Origin: Lysobacterales bacterium
GTDB taxonomy: Bacteria; Pseudomonadota; Gammaproteobacteria; Xanthomonadales; Rhodanobacteraceae
Length of the DNA: 64,000 nt
Direction of reading: 5' to 3'
Assembly (NCBI GenBank): GCA_015655335.1
Contig: JAATFF010000081.1
Location: forward strand, 1-64,000
The translations under genes were made by a program, and so were the position numbers. The notes beneath the pieces were generated by a model. It worked only from the letters and a program-made list of their open reading frames with translations, made no database searches and had not been told where the DNA came from. Numbering within the stretch: position 1 is the stretch's first letter; every line of letters begins with the position of its first letter. Positions 44,800 through 55,158 of the stretch are shown here, piece after piece.

Positions 44800-45645
44800 A
44801 TGTTGCGCCAGCGCGTCCTCACCGCCCTTCTACTCGCCCCGCTTGTCATCCTGCTCATCCTGCTGTTGCCGACGAGCATCTTTGCGTTGCTGCTGGCGGT
44901 AGCATTCCTGGCGGCGACCTGGGAATGGACGCGACTGGCAGGCATGAAGGTCCGCGCCAATCGCGGCATGCTGGTCGCATTCGCTGCCATCGTTTTCTTG
45001 GTGCTGTGGCTGCTGCGTGCATCCGCGTGGCTATGGCCTGCGATGATTACCGCGGGCGTGGCCTGGTGGCTGCTGGTATGCGTTTGGCTTCGCCATTTTG
45101 CGTTCGGCGCCGCCCCCACCCCGGAAAATCGCAACCTGAAACTGCTGGCCGGTGTTTTCGTCGTGTTTCCAGCCTGGGTCGCGGGTGTGAACATCCATGG
45201 CAGCGACCCTCAAGTACTTATTTGGACATTCCCAGCCGGTCATTTCTGGGCATTTTTGGCGATGCTGCTGGTCTGGGCCGCCGATACCGGTGCCTATTTC
45301 GCGGGCCGATTCTTCGGCAAGCGCAAGCTCGCGCCGCAAATTAGTCCTGGCAAGACCTGGGCGGGCGTCTACGGGGCGTTCGTCACCAGCGCGCTGGTCG
45401 TGGTTGTCGGCGGCTGGTTGCTCGGCGTGCGCGACGTGCGGCTGATGGGGCTCATCGTCGTCGCCATCGTGACCGTGGCCAGCTCCATCGTGGGCGATCT
45501 GCTGGAAAGCCTGATGAAGCGCCATGCGAACGTCAAAGATTCCGGCGCCTTGTTCCCCGGTCATGGCGGCCTGCTGGATCGCCTCGACAGCGTATTTGCG
45601 GCGCTACCGGTGTTCGCTCTAGGCAAACTGCTGCTCGGCCTTTGA
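44800..45645 (+). CDS. cdsA: phosphatidate cytidylyltransferase (CDP-diglyceride synthase)
   Basis: 281 aa, about eight membrane helices, with the family signature near the C-terminus: SIVGDLLESLMKRHANVKD followed by PGHGGLLDRLDS. It makes CDP-diacylglycerol for phospholipids. The ribosome site TAAGGAACG lies directly against the end of the structured repeat, so its translation could be influenced by that RNA fold. Confidence 0.96.
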   Translation: MLRQRVLTALLLAPLVILLILLLPTSIFALLLAVAFLAATWEWTRLAGMKVRANRGMLVAFAAIVFLVLWLLRASAWLWPAMITAGVAWWLLVCVWLRHFAFGAAPTPENRNLKLLAGVFVVFPAWVAGVNIHGSDPQVLIWTFPAGHFWAFLAMLLVWAADTGAYFAGRFFGKRKLAPQISPGKTWAGVYGAFVTSALVVVVGGWLLGVRDVRLMGLIVVAIVTVASSIVGDLLESLMKRHANVKDSGALFPGHGGLLDRLDSVFAALPVFALGKLLLGL

Positions 45646-45655
45646 GAAGGCGAGC

Positions 45656-46793
45656 ATGACTCGCAATGTCGCCGTCTTAGGGGCTACGGGTTCGATTGGA
45701 ACGAACACTCTCGACGTCATCAGCTGCCATCCGGACCGTTTTCGCGCCAGCGTGCTGGCTGCCCGCCACAACGTCGAAGCACTGACGGAACTCTGCGCTC
45801 GTCATCGACCAGATCTGGTCATCATTGCGGACACGGCGCTGGAAGCCGAACTGGCACGTCGCTTGGCGGCTCATGGCGTGCGCTGCGACGTTGCCAGCGG
45901 CCACGACGCCATAACCCGCGCGGCAGCATCAGGGTTGTGCGATACCGTCATGGCTGCGATGGCGGGCGCCGCTGGACTGGACTCCACCCTGGCCGCCGCC
46001 CGTGCCGGCAAACGGCTGCTGCTGGCCAACAAGGAGTCGCTCGTGATGGCCGGCCCGCTGTTGTTGCAGGCACTGGCTACAGGTCATGGCGAGCTGATCC
46101 CAGTGGCCCCCGAACACAACGCGATCTTCCGGTGCCTACTTGGCGACCGCCCCAATCTGAACCAGAGCGGGGTGAGGCGGTTGACCCTCACCGCATCGGG
46201 CGGCCCCTTTCACGGCTGCCGGCGTGCCGAACGGGGCGATGGGCCGCAGAACGTCGGTCGACACTGCCACCCTGATGAATACGGGTCTGCAAGTGATCGA
46301 AGCCCATCACCTGTTTAAGGCTCACCCAGGCCAAATCGATGTACTGATGCATCCCCAGCCACTGGCGCACTCGCTGCTGGAATATGTCGACGGCTCGATG
46401 CTGGCCCAGCTTGGCAACCCAGATATGCGCACCGCCATTTCTTGCGCAATGGCGTGGCCCGACCGCTTCGAGGCGCCCGCGAGCGCGCTGGATCTCGCCA
46501 GCCATCCGCCGCGGGCCTTCGAAAACCCCGACTTCGATACCTTCCGCTGCCTGGCCCTCGCTTTTCAGGCACTGCGGGCGGGGGGCGACGCGCCGGCCAT
46601 CCTGAATGCGGCCAACGAGATCGCCGTGGAGGCGTTCCTGGCCGGGTCCCTGCCCTTCTTGTCCATGGCCGACATCGTCGAGCAGGTTCTCACGGAACTG
46701 CCGGCACAAGCTGTGGTCGATACCCAGACCCTGAGCGAACGCGACCGGACAGCCCGAGAGGCCGCCCGACGGGTACTTCGCAACGCTTGCTGA
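45656..46793 (+). pseudogene. dxr: decayed 1-deoxy-D-xylulose 5-phosphate reductoisomerase
   Basis: The first part (from ATG 45656) keeps the NADPH motif GATGSIGTNTLD and ANKESLV, then leaves the Dxr frame soon after TASGGPF near 46215-46235; homology resumes in another frame at about 46233 (PNGAMGRRTSVDTATLM) and runs to 46793. The stretch between is about 40 nt shorter than in intact Dxr. By comparison with E. coli Dxr, catalytic positions are lost throughout: D150-S151 to A-P (PVAPEHN), His209 in the missing piece, W212 to G, S222 to T, K228 to T, E231 to Q (NTGLQ), and His257 to C (AISC). It cannot be functional, even if the frame were restored. The place, between cdsA and rseP, is the ancestral one. 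Confidence 0.9.
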
Positions 46794-46828
46794 TAAGCTT
46801 TGAGCTTCCCTTGAGACGTACCTGATTG

Positions 46829-48178
46829 ATGAATCCCTTTTTCGGCTCGGTGTTCTGGTTGGCAGTCACGCTCGGCGTGCTGGTGACCTTTCACGAATTC
46901 GGACACTACTGGGTCGCGCGACGTTGCGGCGTGAAAGTGTTGCGCTTCTCGATCGGCTTCGGCCGCGCGATATGGAAGCGCATTGGTCGCGATGGCACCG
47001 AATACCAGATCGCTGCTATTCCGCTGGGCGGCTACGTCAAGATGCTCGATGCGCGCGAAGGCGATGTCGATCCTGCGCTGCTCAGCCAGGAGTTCACCCA
47101 TCAGTCGATCTGGAAGCGCATCGCCATCGTGGCCGCTGGCCCTGGCTTCAATATCATCTTCACCATCGCGGCATTCTGGCTAATGTTCGTTATGGGGCGC
47201 ACCGATTACGCTCCCGTCGTTGCCGCCGCACCGCAAAGCATGGCAGCCGAGGCCGGCATACAGTCGGGAGATCGGTTGCTTAGCGTGGGCGGCACGCCAG
47301 TCACGACCTGGAGCGGTTCGTTCGATGCGATCGCCAACGCTACGCTGAGTCGTACGCCACTCGCCGTGACGGTGCGCGGCGCCAACGGCTCGGAACGTTC
47401 GTTTGTGCTGCCGCTCAATCGGCTTCCGGCGGGAGAGGATGTCGGCCACTACATGGACAAATTGGGTCTGGAGCCTGCTCCAGCCCCTTCGATAGCGGCC
47501 GTTGTGGAGCCGGGCGAGCCGGCCGCGTTGGCGGGGCTACAAGCGGGTGATCGCATCACCAGCATCGACGGCACGCCCACCACGAATTTCAACGACCTCA
47601 GCAAGCAGATCACGACCGCCGCCGCGAAATCGCCGGCGCTGTTGCTGGAAGTGCAGCGCAATGGCAAGTCGATGCACTTTACGGTCAATGCCCGCATGGA
47701 GTCGCAGAACGGTGAACCCGTGCGCTGGATGATCGGCATTGGCCAGCAACCTCCGGAAACGGCTATCCAGCACTATGGGCCGTTCAAGGCACTGGTCGCG
47801 TCGTTCGATCTCACCTGGCAGCGCACCGCCGAAACCTTCGGCATGTTCGGCAAGATGCTCACCGGCGAGGCCTCCACCAGCAACATCTCCGGTGTGATTG
47901 GCATCGCCCAGGTTGCCAACGCCGCGGCCCAAATGGGGTTGGATCGGTTCCTGGAATTCCTCGGATTGGTGTCGCTAAGCCTGGCGATCATCAACCTGCT
48001 CCCGATTCCGATCTTGGACGGCGGGCACCTGCTGTATTACCTTATCGAGCTGGTCAAGGGCAGCCCGGTCAGCGAACGGACCATGATCGCGGGCCAGTAC
48101 GTAGGCATCGCCTTGCTTTGCACGCTGATGGGGTTGGCTTTCTACAACGACATCCATCGCATCATCCTGCCCTCGTGA
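46829..48178 (+). CDS. rseP: site-2 RIP metalloprotease RseP
   Basis: 449 aa. HEFGHYW zinc motif in the first helix, two periplasmic PDZ domains (around AGIQSGDRLLSVGG and AGLQAGDRITSIDG), and NLLPIPILDGGHL in the third helix. It cleaves the anti-sigma-E factor RseA during envelope stress. ATG at 46829; a TTG three bases earlier is less likely. It lies directly before bamA, as expected. Confidence 0.96.
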   Translation: MNPFFGSVFWLAVTLGVLVTFHEFGHYWVARRCGVKVLRFSIGFGRAIWKRIGRDGTEYQIAAIPLGGYVKMLDAREGDVDPALLSQEFTHQSIWKRIAIVAAGPGFNIIFTIAAFWLMFVMGRTDYAPVVAAAPQSMAAEAGIQSGDRLLSVGGTPVTTWSGSFDAIANATLSRTPLAVTVRGANGSERSFVLPLNRLPAGEDVGHYMDKLGLEPAPAPSIAAVVEPGEPAALAGLQAGDRITSIDGTPTTNFNDLSKQITTAAAKSPALLLEVQRNGKSMHFTVNARMESQNGEPVRWMIGIGQQPPETAIQHYGPFKALVASFDLTWQRTAETFGMFGKMLTGEASTSNISGVIGIAQVANAAAQMGLDRFLEFLGLVSLSLAIINLLPIPILDGGHLLYYLIELVKGSPVSERTMIAGQYVGIALLCTLMGLAFYNDIHRIILPS

Positions 48179-48317
48179 TACGGATGCGCACCGCTGCAAA
48201 CCTTGTGTTGCGTGCTGGTTGCGGCGTCTCTGTCGCTTGGCTACCTACCCGCAACGTGCGGCGCCCCGGTGTTCTCTCGCCGGTCATGCCAAGTGCGAGT
48301 GCGGATAAAAAAGCGGG

Positions 48318-48334
48318 GCCGGGATCTTCCCGGC
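48318..48334. other. hairpin in the rseP-bamA gap
   Basis: GCCGGGA-TCT-TCCCGGC forms a 7-bp GC-rich stem bordered by A-rich runs (AAAAAA on both sides). Read on the minus strand it is followed by CCCCGCTTTTTT, a terminator-like arrangement, but there is no gene on that strand to terminate. The rest of 48179-48400 shows no supported gene. Confidence 0.35.
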
Positions 48335-48400
48335 TTCAGAAAAAATGTAGCGCCGCGGTCCGATCGACCGTTGCGTCCGAATAACACAACGGAATCGACG

Positions 48401-50818
48401 ATGAAGCGTATCGCCGCCCTGATCCTGCTTGCCTCCCTTTCTACGAGTGTGTTTGCACTCGAGCCATTCGTCGTTTCCGATATCCGCATCGAGGGGCTTA
48501 GCCGCATCTCGGCCGGTACCGTATTCAACTACCTGTCGATCAACAAAGGCGACCGCCTCACCAACGAAGAAGCTCAACAAGCCATTCGCGCCTTGTACAA
48601 CACCAAGTTCTTCAGCGATGTGGAACTGGAGCGCGACGGCGACATCCTGGTGATCAAAGTGGTGGAGCGTCCCTCTATCGCCAAGCTCACCATCCGCGGC
48701 AACAGCGACATCAAGACCGACGATCTCAAGAAAGGCCTGAAGGAAATCGGCCTGACCGAGGGCGAGACCTTCGACCGTCTCGCGATCGATCGCGTGCAGC
48801 AAGAGCTGATCCGCCAGTATTACAACCGCGGCAAGTACAACGTGTCGGTCATCCCGCACGTGATCGAGCTTGATCGCAATCGCGTGTCCATCGACATCGA
48901 AATCCGCGAAGGCAAGGTGGCCAAGCTCAAGGAAGTGAACATCGTCGGCAATACGGCGTTCAGCGACAAGGAAATCGAGAAGGGTTTCGAATCCGGCACC
49001 ACCAATTGGCTGTCGTGGTACTCGAAGAACGATCAGTATTCGCAAGACAAGCTTTCGGGCGATCTGAAGAAGCTGCAGTCGTATTACATGAACCGCGGCT
49101 ACGCCGACTTCGGCCTGGATTCCTCGCAGGTGACCATCTCGCCGGACAAACGCGCGATGTACATCACCGCCGATGTTGTCCAGGGCGACATCTACCGCAT
49201 TTCCGATACGCACCTTCTCGGTCAGTTGATCCTGCCGGAAGAGACGCTGCGCAAGCTGGTATTCGTGAAGAACGGCGACCTCTTCAATCGTGCCGCGATT
49301 GAAGCAACCTCCGATTCCATCAAGGCGTTGCTGGCCAACATCGGCTACGCCTTCGCGAAAGTGAATTCCGTACCCAAGCTGGATAGAGACAAACACACCG
49401 CCGACATCACCTGGTACATCCAGCCGGGTCCGCGCGTCTATGTTCGCCGCGTGATCTTCCAGGGCAACACCCGTACCGAAGACGACGTGCTGCGCCGCGA
49501 CATGCGCCAGTTGGAAGGCGCCTGGTACTCGCAGGCGGCGATCGATCGTTCGAAGATTCGCCTGCAACAGCTTGGCTTCTTCAAAACCGTGACCATCGAC
49601 AAGCAGGTGGTACCAGGCAGCGACGATGAGGTCGATCTGACCGTGAAGGTGGAAGAGCAGTCCGCCGGCAGCCTGACCTTCGGTGTGGGCTATTCGCAGT
49701 ATTCGGGCATCATCCTGTCCAGCTCGGTATCGGAGAACAACTTTCTCGGCACCGGCGACCGCTTCAGCATCGGCGCCGAGCGCAGCGATTACCTCACGCA
49801 GATCAACGCCTGCTTCTCCAACCCGTACCTGACTGATAACGGCATCGGTATCGGTTACAACGCCACGTTCTCGCGCGCCGACTACAGCGACCTGGGCAGC
49901 CAGTACGCCAGTTATTCGAACAGCACCAAGTCGTTCTCCACCACGCTGGGTATCCCGGTGACCGACTTCGATCGCCTCAGCGGCAGCCTCGGTATCGGCA
50001 GCACCAAGATCAATACCTATGCAGGCTATACGCCGCAGCCCCTGATCGACTACATCAACGCACTGGGTCACGAGACCATCCACACCTGGACGGGTTCGCT
50101 CAGTTGGGTTCACGACACGCGCAACTCCTACTAGGCACCGACGCATGGCGGCCAGCTCACGGCCACAGTCAGTGCTGCGCTGCCAGGTTCCACAGTGCAA
50201 TACTGGACTTTCAACGGCGAAGCGAACCACTACTGGCCGATCGGTAAGGGCTTCGTGTTGTATGTCGACGGCAAGGTTGGCTACGGCAACACGTACGGTG
50301 GCAAAACTTACGAAAACAGCACGCAAGATGGTGTTATCCAAGCCGGCCAGTCGGTAGCCTTCCCGTTCTGGATGAACTTCTACGCCGGTGGCGTGACCGA
50401 TCTGCGTGGCTTCCAGGACAACACCTTGGGCCCGCGTGTCTGCGCAGGCACGCTGGCGGACGGAAAACCCATCCCGGCGCAGGCAAATGGTTACTGTGGC
50501 AACGGCAGCCCCTATTCCTACGCGCAGCCTATCGGTGGTGCGTTCAAGGTGCTGGGTACGACCGAACTTTACCTGCCGCTGCCGTTCCTGAAGGACATCA
50601 ACACGGCGCGCGTCTCCGTGTTCATGGACGTCGGCCAGGCTTACACCAACATCCAGAACTTCAGCGCCAAACAGCTCGATGCCTCTGCCGGTGTCTCGCT
50701 GCATTGGCAGGCGCCGATTGGCCCGCTGATCATCAGCCTTGGTTTCCCGTTCCGTACGCAGCCTGGCGACAGCGAATACGAAGAGCGCATTCAGTTCACC
50801 TTCGGCAGCCAGTTCTAA
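48401..50818 (+). CDS. bamA: outer membrane protein assembly factor BamA, interrupted by an in-frame TAG at codon 578
   Basis: The full frame is 806 codons from ATG 48401 (GGAA 7 nt upstream). It has a signal peptide (ending VFA-LEP), five POTRA domains (from VSDIRIEGLSRISAG), then an Omp85 barrel from about residue 430 (GVGYSQYSGIILSSSVSENNFLGTG). TAG at 50132-50134 follows HDTRNSY. The same frame continues without a break, APTHGG-LTATVSAALPGS, through GGVTDLRGFQDNTLGP to the C-terminal strand IQFTFGSQF, a proper Bam recognition ending in Phe. BamA is essential, so the stop is either an error in the sequence, is read through, or is covered by another copy. Without readthrough the protein lacks most of the barrel. 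Confidence 0.93.
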
Positions 50819-50855
50819 TCCGAACGGCTGTAGCTGGTCCGCAGGGACTGCCAAA

Positions 50856-50884
50856 GAAAGCGCGGCGATGCCGCGCTTTCTTTT
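50856..50884 (+). terminator. intrinsic terminator between bamA and lpxD
   Basis: GAAAGCGCGGC/GCCGCGCTTTC, an 11-bp stem with a 3-nt loop, followed by TTTT, 37 nt after the bamA stop. It separates bamA from the lpxD operon. The gene skp, found here in E. coli, is absent. Confidence 0.88.
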
Positions 50885-50952
50885 AGATCCGCAAAATACT
50901 GCGCGCAGCGGGATTCACCCCCTACAATGCGCCGGATGCCGGGGAAGCTTGC

Positions 50953-51981
50953 ATGAGCACGATCCAATACCGCGTCGCCGAACTTGCCAAACGCTTTGCC
51001 CTTGAATTCAAGGGCGATGGCGCACGCGTCATCGACGGCGTTGGCACGCTCGCCGGAGCAGGCCCTAGCCAATTGAGCTTTCTGTCCAACAGCAAATACG
51101 CCGCGCAGCTTGCCGGAACGCGCGCAGGCGTGGTCGTGCTGAACAGCGATGCGCTGGACAGTTGCCCGACCTCGGCGCTGATCGCACGCGATCCTTACGT
51201 AGCCTATGCGCATATCGCTGCATTGTTCGAACGCCTGCCGTCGGCGGCACAGGGAGTGCATCCCAGTGCGGTTGTTGCTCCCGGGGCACGTATAAGCGCC
51301 ACCGCGAGCGTCGGCCCTTGTTGCGTGATCGAAGACGGCGCAGTGGTTGAAGACGGCGCCGTGCTCGGCCCCCACTGCATCATCGGCTCTGAATGCGTTG
51401 TCGGCGCGCAATCGCGACTGGTCGCCCGCGTCACCCTGGTCACGCGAGTGACACTGGGGAAGCGCGTGCTGGTGCATCCTGGCGCGGTCATCGGCTCGGA
51501 TGGATTCGGCCTGGCCTTCGATCGCGACCACTGGGTCAAGCTGCCGCAATTGGGGGGCGTTCGCATTGGTGACGATTGTGAAATCGGCGCCAATACCACC
51601 ATCGATCGGGGTGCGCTCGACGACACCATCCTGGAAGAAGATGTGCGGCTGGACAATCAGATTCAGATCGCCCACAACGTTTACATCGGGGCACACACCG
51701 CCATGGCAGGCTGCGCGGCGGTAGCCGGTAGCGCGAAAATAGGCCGCTACTGCATGATCGGCGGCAACGCTGGCGTGCTGGGGCATCTGGAATTGGCCGA
51801 CCGCGTTACCATTACGGCCAAGAGCCTGGTAACACATTCGATTCGGGAGGCCGGCGAATATTCCTCCGGCGTGCCACTGCAGGAAAACCGCCAGTGGCGC
51901 CGCAATGCCGCGCGCTTCAAGCATCTGGACGAATACGTGCGCCGACTGTCGGTGCTGGAAAAGGATAATAACGATGACTGA
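50953..51981 (+). CDS. lpxD: UDP-3-O-(3-hydroxyacyl)glucosamine N-acyltransferase
   Basis: 342 aa. Third enzyme of lipid A synthesis. N-terminal uridine-binding domain (LSFLSNSKYAAQL) and left-handed beta-helix with the catalytic His in QIQIAHNVYIG. The last codons overlap fabZ (start 8 nt before the lpxD stop). Confidence 0.97.
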   Translation: MSTIQYRVAELAKRFALEFKGDGARVIDGVGTLAGAGPSQLSFLSNSKYAAQLAGTRAGVVVLNSDALDSCPTSALIARDPYVAYAHIAALFERLPSAAQGVHPSAVVAPGARISATASVGPCCVIEDGAVVEDGAVLGPHCIIGSECVVGAQSRLVARVTLVTRVTLGKRVLVHPGAVIGSDGFGLAFDRDHWVKLPQLGGVRIGDDCEIGANTTIDRGALDDTILEEDVRLDNQIQIAHNVYIGAHTAMAGCAAVAGSAKIGRYCMIGGNAGVLGHLELADRVTITAKSLVTHSIREAGEYSSGVPLQENRQWRRNAARFKHLDEYVRRLSVLEKDNNDD

Positions 51982-52447
51982 CAACGCCGCTTCGATCACG
52001 CTGCCGGTGAACGTGGAGCAGATCCAACAGCTGCTGCCGCATCGCTACCCGTTCCTGCTGGTCGACCGCGTGATCGAGATCGTGCCGGGGCAAAGCGTGG
52101 TGACGCTGAAGAACGTGACCATCAACGAACCGTTCTTCAACGGACATTTCCCCGGCCACCCGGTGATGCCTGGCGTGTTGATCGTCGAAGCCATGGCCCA
52201 ATCCGCCGGTTTGTTGACACAGATCAGCGAACGCATGAAGGGTAATTCGGCCAGTGCGCTGTTCTATCTGGCGAAGGTCGATAACGCTCGTTTCAACGCT
52301 CCCGTGGTGCCGGGCGACCAGTTGCGCATGGAAGTGCGGCTCAAACGCCTGTTGCGCAGCATGGGCCTGTTCGAAGCGCGCACTTTGGTAGATGGCAAGG
52401 AAGTGGCGAGTTGCGAACTGATGTGCGCCGCGAGGTCCGAGAAATGA
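51974..52447 (+). CDS. fabZ: 3-hydroxyacyl-ACP dehydratase FabZ
   Basis: 157 aa. Hot-dog fold with [14 protein letters not shown] and the catalytic His/Glu region [21 protein letters not shown]. It provides unsaturated acyl-ACP in fatty acid elongation and competes with LpxA for 3-hydroxyacyl-ACP. The ATG at 51974 lies inside the end of lpxD; its stop overlaps lpxA (ATGA). Confidence 0.97.
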   Translation: MTDNAASITLPVNVEQIQQLLPHRYPFLLVDRVIEIVPGQSVVTLKNVTINEPFFNGHFPGHPVMPGVLIVEAMAQSAGLLTQISERMKGNSASALFYLAKVDNARFNAPVVPGDQLRMEVRLKRLLRSMGLFEARTLVDGKEVASCELMCAARSEK

Positions 52448-53217
52448 TCCATCCGACCGCGCAGATCGATCCGACTGCCGTCATCGGTGCCAACGTTCGC
52501 ATCGGCGCCTACACCGTGATTGGTGCCGATGTGCATATCGGCGACGGCACCATCGTCGGACCCCATGTGGTCATCGAAGGCCCTACACGGATCGGACGCG
52601 ACAATCGTATTGCGCAATTCGCGTCGCTGGGCGGCGACCCGCAAGACATGAAGTTCGATGGCGAACGCACCGAGCTGATCATCGGCGACCGCAACCTGAT
52701 CCGCGAATTTGTCACCATCAATCGCGGCACCGGCGATGGCGGCAGCGCCACACGCATCGGCAACGACAACTGGCTGCTCGCCTATGTGCACGTCGCACAC
52801 GACTGCACGATCGGCAATCACACCATTTTTTCCAATTACTCGGCGCTTGCAGGTCATGTAGAAGTCGGCGATTGGACCGTATTCTCCGGCTATTCCGGCG
52901 CGCATCAGTTCTGCAAGATCGGCGAACATGCCTTCATTGCCATGGGTTGCCTGATCGGTGCCGACGTGCCGCCGTTCCTGATGATGGCGAATGATCAGGG
53001 CGGCCGTCCGCGCGGCCTGAACACCACCGGTCTCAAGCGTCGCGGCTTCGAACCCGAACGCATCACCGCCATCAAGCGCGCCTATCGCACACTCTATACC
53101 TCGGGCTTGCCCTTGGCCGAAGCACGCGAGCAGCTCGCGGCGCAAGCAAAAGAAAGTGAGGATGTGCGCGCCATGCTCGAATTCCTCGATCGTAGCGAGC
53201 GCGGATTGGCGCGTTGA
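52444..53217 (+). CDS. lpxA: UDP-N-acetylglucosamine acyltransferase
   Basis: 257 aa from the ATG overlapping the fabZ stop. Left-handed beta-helix repeats ([20 protein letters not shown]) with catalytic His in [12 protein letters not shown]; the C-terminal helical domain begins [10 protein letters not shown]. First committed step of lipid A. Confidence 0.97.
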   Translation: MIHPTAQIDPTAVIGANVRIGAYTVIGADVHIGDGTIVGPHVVIEGPTRIGRDNRIAQFASLGGDPQDMKFDGERTELIIGDRNLIREFVTINRGTGDGGSATRIGNDNWLLAYVHVAHDCTIGNHTIFSNYSALAGHVEVGDWTVFSGYSGAHQFCKIGEHAFIAMGCLIGADVPPFLMMANDQGGRPRGLNTTGLKRRGFEPERITAIKRAYRTLYTSGLPLAEAREQLAAQAKESEDVRAMLEFLDRSERGLAR

Positions 53218-53277
53218 CGTTGATATGCGCCCTGCATATCAACCATTCCAATATGGGCTCTTGCTTGGAGTCCCCTT

Positions 53278-54492
53278 ATGCCCGATGACAACCAAAGCCC
53301 ATTGATCGCCATCATCGCCGGCGAAGAATCCGGCGATCAGCTCGGCGCCGATCTCATCACGGCACTGCGCAAGCGTTATCCGCACGCGCGCTTCGCCGGT
53401 ATTGGCGGCAGCCGCATGCAGCAGCAAGGCTTCGACTCGTGGTACGACATGCGCGAGCTTTCGCTGTTCGGTTTTGCCGAAGTCGTCAGCCACCTGCCGC
53501 GCCTGTTCAAGTTGCGCAAGGAACTGGTCGCGCGGCTCATCGCCGAAAAACCGATAGTGGCGATCGGCATCGATGCACCTGATTTCAATCTCGGTGTCGA
53601 GCAGCGGCTGAAACAAGCCGGCCTGCGCACGGTGCATTATGTCAGCCCGTCGATCTGGGCGTGGCGCGAAAACCGTGCGGAAAAAATCGGTCAAAGTGCA
53701 AGCCGCGTGCTGTGCCTGTTCCCGATGGAACCGCCGATCTACGCCAAACATGGCATCGACGCGCGCTTTGTCGGACATCCGCTGGCGGACCGTTTTCCGC
53801 TTGTCTCCGACCGGATTCCGGCACGGCGTACGCTGCAACTTCCGCTGGACGTACCGGTGCTCGCCGTATTACCCGGAAGCCGGCATTCCGAATTGGAACG
53901 ACTAGGCGCGCCCTTCCTGGATGCGGCACGCCGTGTTGCCGCTCAGGTGCCTGGCCTGCGCATCGTCATTCCGGCGGCCAATCCGCGTGCGCTTGCGACG
54001 CTTAAGACCATGCTCGCACGCGGTCCGCACGATGAAATGATGCCGATGTTGCTGGACGGTCACGCACACGAAGCAATGCTCGCTGCCGACGTGGTATTGC
54101 TCGCTTCCGGCACCGCCACGCTGGAAGCCATGCTGGCGAAGCGCCCGATGGTCGTTGGCTATCGCGTGTCGCCCATAAGCTATCGCATCGCGCGCATGCT
54201 CAACATGCTCAAGACCGATGTGTATGCACTACCCAACATCCTCGCCCGCGCCTGCGGCATGGGCAAGGATGCGAAACTTGTGCCCGAACTGATGCAAGAC
54301 GATTGCACAGCGGCAAAACTCGCCAACGCTACGCTCGAGTTGTTTCGCGATAGCGATCGTCGGGGTGCCATCGTCGGGGCATTCGAGCAATTGCACGAGA
54401 TTTTGCGTGGCGAATTGCACGGCCGTGCCGGCGATCGTGCTGCAGCCGCCATTGTCGAACTGCTCGACGCTTCCACATCGACTGCGCGATAA
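53278..54492 (+). CDS. lpxB: lipid-A-disaccharide synthase
   Basis: 404 aa. GT19 family: AGEESGDQLGADLI, IDAPDFNLGVE, YVSPSIWAWRENRAEKI, LPGSRHSELERL. It joins the two glucosamine units of lipid A. It starts 60 bp after lpxA; the gap shows no terminator, so it is likely the same operon. Confidence 0.97.
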   Translation: MPDDNQSPLIAIIAGEESGDQLGADLITALRKRYPHARFAGIGGSRMQQQGFDSWYDMRELSLFGFAEVVSHLPRLFKLRKELVARLIAEKPIVAIGIDAPDFNLGVEQRLKQAGLRTVHYVSPSIWAWRENRAEKIGQSASRVLCLFPMEPPIYAKHGIDARFVGHPLADRFPLVSDRIPARRTLQLPLDVPVLAVLPGSRHSELERLGAPFLDAARRVAAQVPGLRIVIPAANPRALATLKTMLARGPHDEMMPMLLDGHAHEAMLAADVVLLASGTATLEAMLAKRPMVVGYRVSPISYRIARMLNMLKTDVYALPNILARACGMGKDAKLVPELMQDDCTAAKLANATLELFRDSDRRGAIVGAFEQLHEILRGELHGRAGDRAAAAIVELLDASTSTAR

Positions 54493-54495
54493 GAC

Positions 54496-55158
54496 ATGCC
54501 TTGCATGGAGACCACCATCGCGCCCGTCCACTTAGATCCATCGTCTCTCCAACGAAACGACAACACGGACGCGCGCTATGTCGTCGTTGCCGGCGTCGAT
54601 GAAGCGGGACGCGGCCCCTTGGCGGGCCCGGTGGTGGTGGCTGCTGTGGTGCTCGATCCACATCGGCCCATCGACGGATTGAATGACTCCAAGAAGCTCA
54701 GCGAAGCACGACGAGAAAGACTCTATCCACTGATCGTCGAGCGCTCGCTGGCGCATTGCGTGGTGATCGTCGGACCGGAAGAAATCGATCGCCTTAATAT
54801 CTTCCAGGCAACCATGGCCGGCATGAGCCGCGCCGTCGCGGGGCTAGCTCTTACAGCCACCGAAGCGCTCGTCGATGGCAACCATTTGCCCAAGGACTTA
54901 CCGTGCCGCGGCCGCGCCATTGTTGGCGGAGATGCACTCGAACCGGCGATCAGCGCCGCGTCGATCCTGGCCAAGGTGACTCGCGATCGGTTGATGGTGG
55001 CGATGGAAACGCAGTATCCCGGCTACGGTTTCGCTGTGCACAAAGGCTATCCCACGCCCGCTCATCTGGCTGCGCTGGAATGCCTGGGCCCTTGCCGGGA
55101 ACATCGTCGCAGCTTTGCTCCGGTCAAGCGTTTGCTGGATCAGGGGCGGTTATTCTGA
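54496..55158 (+). CDS. rnhB: ribonuclease HII
   Basis: 220 aa. [15 protein letters not shown] holds the Asp-Glu pair, with further acidic residues in [22 protein letters not shown]. It removes ribonucleotides from DNA. The first ATG is 3 nt after lpxB; M4 (54505) is an alternative. The N-terminus is about 25 residues longer than the minimal family core. Confidence 0.95.
   Translation: MPCMETTIAPVHLDPSSLQRNDNTDARYVVVAGVDEAGRGPLAGPVVVAAVVLDPHRPIDGLNDSKKLSEARRERLYPLIVERSLAHCVVIVGPEEIDRLNIFQATMAGMSRAVAGLALTATEALVDGNHLPKDLPCRGRAIVGGDALEPAISAASILAKVTRDRLMVAMETQYPGYGFAVHKGYPTPAHLAALECLGPCREHRRSFAPVKRLLDQGRLF

Noticed and set aside
48401-50818. General amber recoding to explain the bamA TAG
   Set aside because: purT, the phosphoesterase, the putative zincin and the response regulator all end at TAG in the expected place, so TAG is a working stop here.
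48284-50854. An 856-codon minus-strand open frame opposite bamA
   Set aside because: Length is striking, but it is the complement of bamA codons in a high-GC gene, with no domain or ribosome site. It gives no explanation for the TAG in bamA.
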